This document shows, piece after piece, positions 33,833-39,109 of a stretch of 39,109 nucleotides of DNA; within the stretch, counting starts at the first letter, position 1, and every line of letters begins with the position of its first letter. The stretch is from Firmicutes bacterium UBA6226. GTDB taxonomy: Bacteria; Bacillota_A; Clostridia; Peptostreptococcales; Acidaminobacteraceae. Where the stretch lies: NCBI GenBank assembly GCA_002441045.1, contig DJWQ01000025.1, forward strand, positions 1-39,109, written 5' to 3'. Both the position numbers and the translations under genes were made by a program. Below the pieces are notes generated by a model. The model searched no databases. It saw only the letters and a program-made list of their open reading frames with translations, and was not told the origin of the DNA.

Positions 33833-33861
33833 ATTATAACCACAGGATGAGTCAATGTCAA
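33833..33861 (-). promoter_or_regulatory. SigA-type promoter of the lytic transglycosylase gene
   Basis: A perfect TTGACA (33861-33856), 17-bp spacer and a perfect TATAAT (33838-33833) on the minus strand. The gap 33768-34116 otherwise holds the leader hairpin and the terminator at 34049-34084; no convincing frame or RNA gene was seen. Confidence 0.85.
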
Positions 33862-34048
33862 TTAAGAAAATGTAACTTATGTTGTTAACCACTAAACAAC
33901 TTTGTGAATTGGTTTTTATTCCCACCTCTAAAAACCTTGTAAATGCCCATTTAGAACATGCGGTCACTCCATTGTATTCAATTGTTTTGTAATATATGCA
34001 CAAACGGAATTCCATTTTCTTACTATCGGAGCTGTAACCCAATAAAAT

Positions 34049-34084
34049 AGCGAGCTTCAATTGTATATGAAGCTCGCTTTTTTT
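34049..34084. terminator. Terminator after the lipoprotein gene, bidirectional
   Basis: A perfect 11-bp stem AGCGAGCTTCA / TGAAGCTCGCT (34049-34078, 8-nt loop). It follows the leftward lipoprotein gene with minus tail ATTTTATT. The plus side has a better tail of seven T residues although no rightward gene ends here. Confidence 0.8.
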
Positions 34085-34116
34085 AAGTGCAAATTTTGAT
34101 CGAAATACCCTTTACT

Positions 34117-34578
34117 CTATTGATTTTTTAGAAAAGTTACCTCATATAATACAATAAGGTCATATAATGCGGTTCGAGAAGTATTATTAAAAAGGGTTTC
34201 CACATCATCAGGACCATAATTGGAGTTATATTCACCGAGTATGGTCTCAATTCTTGTATAAAAGTAACTATCCATTCTCGTTTTTACGATATTTTCAACC
34301 GCAATTTTTAAATCCTCCTCTGAAAGTCCTTTGTCTAATTTCTGAATTTCATCAATCAATGCTTCATGATGCTCTGCAACATCAAATACCCGCATCTCAT
34401 CTTTGACCAACTCAAGAACAATTGCCATTTCTTCAGATGGCGTTTCTTCATAATACTGCGTTTCAGAAGTTTCTTCAGTATTAAGTGTTTTACTGACCGC
34501 TATATCTGAACGACTACAGCCTGTAACTGTAAACAGGATAAGAAGAGCCATTACTCCAGCAAGTGGCTTAATCTTCAT
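34117..34578 (-). CDS. Small lipoprotein of unknown function
   Basis: 153 aa. Residues 1-20 are a lipoprotein signal peptide, with the lipobox VTGC and lipidated Cys21. An acidic, Thr/Glu-rich linker (residues about 30-50) is followed by a mainly helical acidic domain (VLELVKDEMRVFDVAEHHEA, LSEEDLKIAVENIVKTRM, DVETLFNN). I recognise no family. It should sit on the outer face of the cell membrane. Its ATG overlaps the stop of the HTH gene (ATGA), so the two are translationally coupled and probably work in the same process. No other regulation is visible. Confidence 0.82.
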   Translation of the reverse strand: MKIKPLAGVMALLILFTVTGCSRSDIAVSKTLNTEETSETQYYEETPSEEMAIVLELVKDEMRVFDVAEHHEALIDEIQKLDKGLSEEDLKIAVENIVKTRMDSYFYTRIETILGEYNSNYGPDDVETLFNNTSRTALYDLIVLYEVTFLKNQ

Positions 34579-35342
34579 GGCTTAAACCTACTATTTTGAT
34601 AAGCTTGCATCTTCATAAGTCTACTTGTATTAATTTGTGTGTTGTCTGCTTGCTTATCCTCTGCCTTGATAACAGGCCCTTCCTTCTTTTGAAGTTCGTT
34701 TATAAGAACACTAATTGTGTCAGAAACTTGAGACTGCTTTGCAATAGCATATTTCTTCTTAATTCTCTCAATATCATTTGATGCAAAAGCCAATATTATG
34801 TTTGCTTCTTTATAACTTATTTTTTCTTCTATCAAATCAATGACTTGATCGACCAAACTATTTGTCTCTTTTTTACTTACAAACGATTTCGGCGTTTCAT
34901 CAGAATCAGATAGGAGATAAGCTGCAAGTTGTCTCCTTCTTTCTGTCTCAGAGTCTATTTCACTTTCTCTACTATTATTGTGCGCATCGAAAACTTCACC
35001 ATCGCTTTCGTTTGACTTAAAAAAGCCCGGTTGAAAATCTTCTGTTTCTACTTCTACTGGTCGCGTGATCTCGATAGCATCCTCATCTCTAACGACATTA
35101 CTATGTCTTCTGATTGCAGGTTGCTTATGATAGTCATTTGAAAGATAGCCTTTTAATCGAAGGGAATCGAATGCCCTTTTGGCTGTTACTGGTGAACACC
35201 CCATTGCACTACCAAGCTCATCCGAACTGAGGTGTGCCTCTTCTTCATCAAGGCTCATCAGAACAATTAGACACATTTTCTCATAAATATCCAAATTCTC
35301 ATTATTGAATATTTCTCTTCTTATGGTTTCCCAAATAGACAT
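34575..35342 (-). CDS. HTH protein with initiator-like C-terminus
   Basis: 255 aa. The N-terminal 80 residues form a winged helix (MSIWETIRREIFNNENLDIYE; LSSDELGSAMGCSPVTAKRAF; SLRLKGYLSND), like the front of DnaD or plasmid initiators. Residues about 85-155 are an acidic, probably disordered linker. Residues about 160-225 are helical (YKEANIILAFASNDIERIKKKY; SVLINELQKKE) and resemble the C-terminal helices common in clostridial RepA-like initiators and DnaD relatives. Binding DNA is likely; replication or regulation cannot be separated from sequence alone. ATG 35342 has GGAGG at 5 bp. It is translationally coupled to the lipoprotein gene. It follows tyrS by 126 bp with no clear terminator, only a TTAATCGATTAA palindrome over the tyrS stop, so read-through is possible. 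Confidence 0.7.
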   Translation of the reverse strand: MSIWETIRREIFNNENLDIYEKMCLIVLMSLDEEEAHLSSDELGSAMGCSPVTAKRAFDSLRLKGYLSNDYHKQPAIRRHSNVVRDEDAIEITRPVEVETEDFQPGFFKSNESDGEVFDAHNNSRESEIDSETERRRQLAAYLLSDSDETPKSFVSKKETNSLVDQVIDLIEEKISYKEANIILAFASNDIERIKKKYAIAKQSQVSDTISVLINELQKKEGPVIKAEDKQADNTQINTSRLMKMQAYQNSRFKP

Positions 35343-35468
35343 ATACGCCTCCAAACGCTTTTGAGTTAACACTTTACAAAAACATCACTGAGTAGTTACA
35401 AACAAACATTATCAGCTTTAAAATATAATTAAATTCTTATATTAATCGAATTTTCTTACAATTATAGT

Positions 35469-36716
35469 TTAATCGATTAACTGAATTCTGTGAAAGACTT
35501 TTTTACCCTTTTTAATCATTAACTGATTATCAGTAAATGAAGATAAATCTAACATTAAATTCGCATCAGTTACAATTGTCTCTTGAACACTCACACCATT
35601 TTGTCCGATTAAGCGTCTTCCTTCACCCTTAGATGGTATTAAACCCACCTCAACCATCAAGTCTAGTAGCTGCACTGGTTCAGAAAACTTTTCTTTTGAG
35701 AACTCAGTTGTCGGTACATTTTCAAGATTATTACCACCACCGAAAAGTGCTTTTGCTGCGTCTAATGCTTTTTTTGCTTCTTCTTCCCCATGTACAATCT
35801 TTGTGAACTCAAAAGCCAATATTTCTTTTGCTTTATTGATTTCTGATCCTTCAAGTGCACTTAATCTAAGTACTTCTTCCATAGGTAAAAACGTCAATAA
35901 TCTGAGACAATTTTCAACATCTGCATCTTCTATATTTCTTAAATATTGAAACAGCTCAAAAGGTGATGTTTTATCAGGGTCAATCCAGACTGCTCCTTTT
36001 TCAGTTTTTCCCATCTTCTTACCATCACTTGTTAATAGTAATTTAAAAGTCAAACCGAATACCTGTTTACTGTCCATTCTTCTTACGAGATCTACACCTG
36101 CGATGATATTTGACCATTGATCATTACCACCCAACTGCATTTGGCAATCAAATCTTCTTTCTAATTCTAGGAAATCGTAAGATTGCATAATCATGTAGTT
36201 AAACTCTAAGAAACTTAAACCTTTTTCTAATCTTTGCTTGAAGCATTCTGCAGTCAACATTCTATTTACTGAAAACTTACTACCAATCTCTCTAATAAAA
36301 GGAATGTATTCGAGTTTATCTAACCAATCTGCATTATTGGCAATATAGCCTGACTTGCCATCTAAGGTTAGGTATTTCTCCATTTGTCGGCGCAAGCCTC
36401 TACCGTTTTCCTCAATGTCCTCAGGGGTTAACATTTTTCTCATGTCAGTTTTACCCGATGGATCACCTATTTTCGCAGTTCCGCCACCGACTAAAGCAAT
36501 TGGCTTATGTCCAGCTCTTTGCATATGCATCATCACCATAATCTGAATAAAGTGGCCTAAATGCAAACTATCTGCAGTTGGATCGAATCCAATATAAAAT
36601 GTAACACTTTCTTTTCCAAGTAATTCCCTTACTTCTTCTTCATGAGTGACTTGTTCAATAAATCCTCTTTCCATAAGGATATCGAAAACATTTCTTTTGT
36701 CCATATTTTCTTGCAT
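35469..36716 (-). CDS. tyrS: Tyrosyl-tRNA synthetase
   Basis: 415 aa class I synthetase that charges tRNA-Tyr in the cytoplasm. Features: [16 protein letters not shown] with the HIGH-type motif [17 protein letters not shown], the tyrosine pocket [12 protein letters not shown] and [11 protein letters not shown], and a KMSKS-loop variant KKMGKT (KFGKT-type loops are usual in bacterial TyrRS). An S4 RNA-binding domain ends the protein ([20 protein letters not shown], then [12 protein letters not shown]). ATG 36716 has AGGTGG 6 bp upstream; the GTG at 36725 overlaps it. Expression is controlled by a T-box leader at 36796-37029. Confidence 0.97.
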   Translation of the reverse strand: MQENMDKRNVFDILMERGFIEQVTHEEEVRELLGKESVTFYIGFDPTADSLHLGHFIQIMVMMHMQRAGHKPIALVGGGTAKIGDPSGKTDMRKMLTPEDIEENGRGLRRQMEKYLTLDGKSGYIANNADWLDKLEYIPFIREIGSKFSVNRMLTAECFKQRLEKGLSFLEFNYMIMQSYDFLELERRFDCQMQLGGNDQWSNIIAGVDLVRRMDSKQVFGLTFKLLLTSDGKKMGKTEKGAVWIDPDKTSPFELFQYLRNIEDADVENCLRLLTFLPMEEVLRLSALEGSEINKAKEILAFEFTKIVHGEEEAKKALDAAKALFGGGNNLENVPTTEFSKEKFSEPVQLLDLMVEVGLIPSKGEGRRLIGQNGVSVQETIVTDANLMLDLSSFTDNQLMIKKGKKVFHRIQLID

Positions 36717-36795
36717 ACCTACCACCTCATATCATTGTATTTATTATTTTATTTGCATCCAGACACTTTGTCATTGGATTAAAAACACGTTTTTG

Positions 36796-37029
36796 AAAAA
36801 CAAAAAGGGTCCTCCCCGTCAAAGGACGAGAGAACCCGTGTTACCACCTTAATTTACAGCATCAATTACATACTGCCTCTAAACAGTTAACGCCTGCCAC
36901 GTGACGATTTCTCGTCAAAGCTCACAAGCCATAATTCAAATCCGAACTTGCTAAGCTTTCACCATCCGCTTAGTCTCTAATTTCAACTTCAAAATTCTAC
37001 TTCTCTTGATCATTGCCCTTATTTAATTA
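36796..37029 (-). ncRNA. T-box leader (riboswitch) of tyrS
   Basis: On the minus strand the leader starts near 37029, shows the early AGAGAAGTAG stem I element and a distal hairpin CTAAGC / GCTTAG, then GAATTATGG, in which TAT would be the tyrosine specifier codon. A GACGA-GAAA-TCGTC hairpin follows. The T-box proper is AAGGTGGTAACACGGG (36850-36835), with the TGGT that pairs the uncharged tRNA end. The terminator GGGTTCTCTCGTC / GACGGGGAGGACCC (36837-36807) is followed by a U tract (TTTTTGTTTTT). Low charging of tRNA-Tyr should favour the antiterminator and tyrS expression. The specifier call is the least certain part. Confidence 0.9.
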
Positions 37030-37035
37030 TTGTAA

Positions 37036-37064
37036 AGTATAAATAATTTTTATAAGTCTGTCAA
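37036..37064 (-). promoter_or_regulatory. SigA-type promoter of tyrS
   Basis: A perfect TTGACA (37064-37059), 17-bp spacer, TATACT (37041-37036), just ahead of the T-box leader. Confidence 0.85.
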
Positions 37065-37093
37065 GCCTATAATTTATAGTTTTTCATATATTG

Positions 37094-38293
37094 CTACATC
37101 AGTGTCTCGACGAACAACGTGCGATCCTTTACCAAATCCACAAACTTATCGTTGACTTTCACCGTTGGACGCGTTGGAAAATTCGTATCCACATAGACGA
37201 TAACGCCTTCAGATCCATCAGATAAAACGACTCTTTTACCCATAAAATACTCTGAAAGTCGCTTAATAAAAACATAGCAAACTTCACCGTCAAACAATTT
37301 TCCACTGTACCAAGAGAGATAATCCGCTGCCATAAGTGGTGACATTCCCTTTTTATAAGGGCGATCCGTGATCAATGCATCAAAGACGTCGCATACCATG
37401 ATGATTTTTGCAAAATCATGAATTTGACCCTCTTTTAACCTTAAAGGATAACCAGAACCATCCAACCTTTCATGATGATGAAGTGCCGCATATTTGATAT
37501 TTGAGGATACACCTTTTGTTCTTAATAATATACTATAGCCAAATTGCGCGTGTTTTTTTATCAGTTCATACTCTTCCATCGTCACATTGGTTGGTTTTTT
37601 TAGAACAAAATCAGGAATACTTAATTTCCCAATGTCAAAAAGAAGACCTGCCTCACCAAGCTCAACTAACTCTTCTTTAGAATAACCCAGCCATTTCCCA
37701 ATCATAGTTGCCAATATAGACACCCTAACAGAATGCTGAAAAGTATAATCATCATTTTCTTTAAGCTGATTTAAGCGCATAAGTACATCATTGTTTCGAA
37801 TCATATCAGGTAATAAATCTTCAACATTTCTTCGAATTCGATCTAGGTTGAGCTCACCATCTTGCTGAATTTCATCAAAAATAGCGCGTGTATCTTCTAT
37901 CGTCTTTTCATGCTTAACATCTATTGGAACATTGCCTTCGCCTGTTAAAATGTGAATTTCCATGTTCCTGTTAACCACGCTTCTAATTGTTGGCTCATAA
38001 ACATGGTCATCTATTTCTGCAAGGTCTTGCTTTAACTTTTCCAAATCGAAATTTACATCTGTAATTTTTGCTTTACTGATAATCTTTTCAAGATCGAGCT
38101 CAGGCGTTGAATAAGGTTCACCCTCATACTCTAAAATATAAATATCTGTAATTTTCATTTTTTCCAGTAGTGCGATGTGTCTTTGTGTTAAATGAGTGCC
38201 TCTGCTTAATAATTCTACAATTCCTTCTGCATCAACTATTGGCGCACCTAAAATCATACCTTCAGTTAATTGATTGTAATCAACCCTTTTCAT
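37094..38293 (-). CDS. HD-GYP domain protein with degenerate HD motif
   Basis: 399 aa. The N-terminal 60 residues resemble the small domain that often precedes HD-GYP (LTEGMILGAPIVDAEG, LLSRGTHLTQRHI). The HD-GYP domain covers about 165-330: FQHSVRVSILATMIGKWLG with His187, then LLFDIGKL, in which the His of the usual LHDIGK is Phe219 (Asp220 is kept), HAQFGYSIL with His248, LHHHERLDGSGYP with the GYP, and VCDVFDALITDRPYK. The family hydrolyses cyclic di-GMP; loss of one metal ligand suggests an altered or inactive enzyme, perhaps a c-di-GMP receptor. A C-terminal 70-residue beta segment (GKRVVLSDGSEGVIVY) follows. The ribosome binding site is weak. It lies 34 bp after the degV-like gene. Confidence 0.88.
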   Translation of the reverse strand: MKRVDYNQLTEGMILGAPIVDAEGIVELLSRGTHLTQRHIALLEKMKITDIYILEYEGEPYSTPELDLEKIISKAKITDVNFDLEKLKQDLAEIDDHVYEPTIRSVVNRNMEIHILTGEGNVPIDVKHEKTIEDTRAIFDEIQQDGELNLDRIRRNVEDLLPDMIRNNDVLMRLNQLKENDDYTFQHSVRVSILATMIGKWLGYSKEELVELGEAGLLFDIGKLSIPDFVLKKPTNVTMEEYELIKKHAQFGYSILLRTKGVSSNIKYAALHHHERLDGSGYPLRLKEGQIHDFAKIIMVCDVFDALITDRPYKKGMSPLMAADYLSWYSGKLFDGEVCYVFIKRLSEYFMGKRVVLSDGSEGVIVYVDTNFPTRPTVKVNDKFVDLVKDRTLFVETLM

Positions 38294-38327
38294 AACATCA
38301 CCATCTACTTTCTGTTAGAACTTTCAA

Positions 38328-39109
38328 CTAAGATACTTTACTTTTAAAAAATATGGTTATCATACCTGGACCACAGTGTGCTCCCACTGCACAGCCTAAT
38401 TGGTTTATAATAAACTTATTTGATCCATAAACGGTTTCAAAGTGACTCTTTACTTCCAATGCTTCTTCCTCATTTAAGGTATGGGCAATCCCAATGATTT
38501 GTCGATCTAATTGACTCCCATGGTCTTTAATGTAATCATAAAGCTTTGCCAAGAGTTTTTTCTTTCCTTTTGCCTTGTCAAAAGGAACAAGTGCCCCCTC
38601 TTGAACATGCAAAATTGGTTTAATATTAAGAATATTTCCGATAATGGCTTGTGATCGACTAACGCGACCACCCCTTAGAAGATATTCTAAGTCATCCACT
38701 GAAAATACATGAACCATATTGCCTTTTGTCTGATCGATATACGACAAAATCGATTCGAGATCGGAACCATCCTCTGCCATTCTCGCCACTTCAATTGCTA
38801 AAATGCCTAGCCCAAGTGAGACACACTTAGTATCTACGATGGTCATATTAAAGTTTGGAAATTCTTCTCTTACAGATTCATATGCCAAAACTGCAGTTTG
38901 ATATGTCCCCGATAATACAGAAGAAAAAGCAAGATAAAGATAATGATCCTCTGATTTTGCGTATTCTCTAAACTTATCAATAAAATGACTGAGTGGAATC
39001 TGAGCCGTCTTTACTTCTGATCCCGCCTTCATCGCATTGTACAAAGCGTCTGAGTCAATGGTGACCCCATCTAAATGCTCTTTCCCATCTATATAGACCA
39101 ATATAGGTA
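38328..39109 (-). CDS. DegV family fatty acid-binding protein, N-terminus outside the window
   Basis: About 260 residues visible; the frame runs through the right edge (PILVYIDGKE), and about 25-30 N-terminal residues with the usual IITDST motif are missing. DegV features: VYIDGKEHLDGVTI, KTAQIPLSHFIDKFRE (family KTSQP region), YLAFSSVLSGTYQTA (lipid-contacting S-S-x-L-S-G-T), VDTKCVSLGLGILAIE, VDDLEYLLRGGRVSRSQA (highly typical YLxxGGRI) and GCAVGAHCGPGMITIFF at the end. DegV/FakB-type proteins bind a fatty acid and present it to the FakA kinase; no fakA is visible here. Co-transcription with the HD-GYP gene is likely. Confidence 0.92.
   Translation of the reverse strand, partial: PILVYIDGKEHLDGVTIDSDALYNAMKAGSEVKTAQIPLSHFIDKFREYAKSEDHYLYLAFSSVLSGTYQTAVLAYESVREEFPNFNMTIVDTKCVSLGLGILAIEVARMAEDGSDLESILSYIDQTKGNMVHVFSVDDLEYLLRGGRVSRSQAIIGNILNIKPILHVQEGALVPFDKAKGKKKLLAKLYDYIKDHGSQLDRQIIGIAHTLNEEEALEVKSHFETVYGSNKFIINQLGCAVGAHCGPGMITIFFKSKVS

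Noticed and set aside
33809..34060. 83-aa leftward frame between the lytic transglycosylase and lipoprotein genes
   Set aside because: It runs across a terminator and a near-perfect promoter, has no usual ribosome binding site and its composition looks non-coding.

Overview
The window looks like chromosomal DNA of a low-GC, Gram-positive anaerobe of the class Clostridia (Bacillota). Evidence: AT-rich intergenic DNA, strong AGGAGG ribosome binding sites, SigA-type TTGACA/TATAAT promoters, a tyrosyl T-box, a Gram-positive LexA box, the WalRK cell-wall two-component system with YycH, YycI and WalJ, DnaD/DnaI primosome proteins, and a small protein resembling a clostridial spore-protein family. 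A Fusibacter-like relative is possible, but the sequence alone does not fix the genus. The walRK, purA and dnaD-dnaI neighbourhood resembles the origin-proximal region of some Firmicutes. No dnaA/dnaN, rRNA, tRNA, transposase, phage gene or CRISPR array was seen.

Layout. 1-2.7 kb: a PAS/GAF sensor cut by the window edge, a GNAT acetyltransferase, and a divergent CofE-like ligase with two inverted repeats over the shared promoters. 2.8-8.0 kb: a leftward unit of a small membrane export protein, a BusR-like GntR/RCK_C regulator, a LytS-type kinase, a LytTR response regulator and the CstA transporter. A 10-bp direct repeat with 21-bp period precedes cstA and looks like the response-regulator site. 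8.1-11.9 kb: a 52-aa putative spore protein, a CHAD protein, hemolysin III, a DUF1836 protein and a membrane-type dipeptidase. 12-20.4 kb: the Wal operon, walR-walK-(unrecognised secreted protein)-yycH-yycI-walJ-serine hydrolase, with two perfect WalR boxes and a -10 element just after walK. 20.5-24.4 kb: an M23 peptidase divergent from dnaD-dnaI. 24.5-29.5 kb: purA, a methyltransferase, and a rightward pair of a zinc-dependent phospholipase C-like protein and a PepV-type dipeptidase. 29.6-35.3 kb: galU translationally coupled to a nuclease-helicase behind a LexA box, a membrane-anchored lytic transglycosylase, and a lipoprotein/HTH pair. 35.4-39.1 kb: T-box-controlled tyrS, a degenerate HD-GYP protein and a partial DegV protein.

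How the parts fit. The Wal operon, M23 peptidase and lytic transglycosylase point to cell-wall homeostasis. The internal WalR boxes suggest that WalR controls a separate transcript for the secreted protein, YycHI, WalJ and the serine hydrolase, which could form a feedback loop. The LytS/LytTR/CstA block resembles pyruvate-sensing systems and is unusual in carrying a potential c-di-AMP-responsive regulator. The nuclease-helicase is a likely SOS gene.
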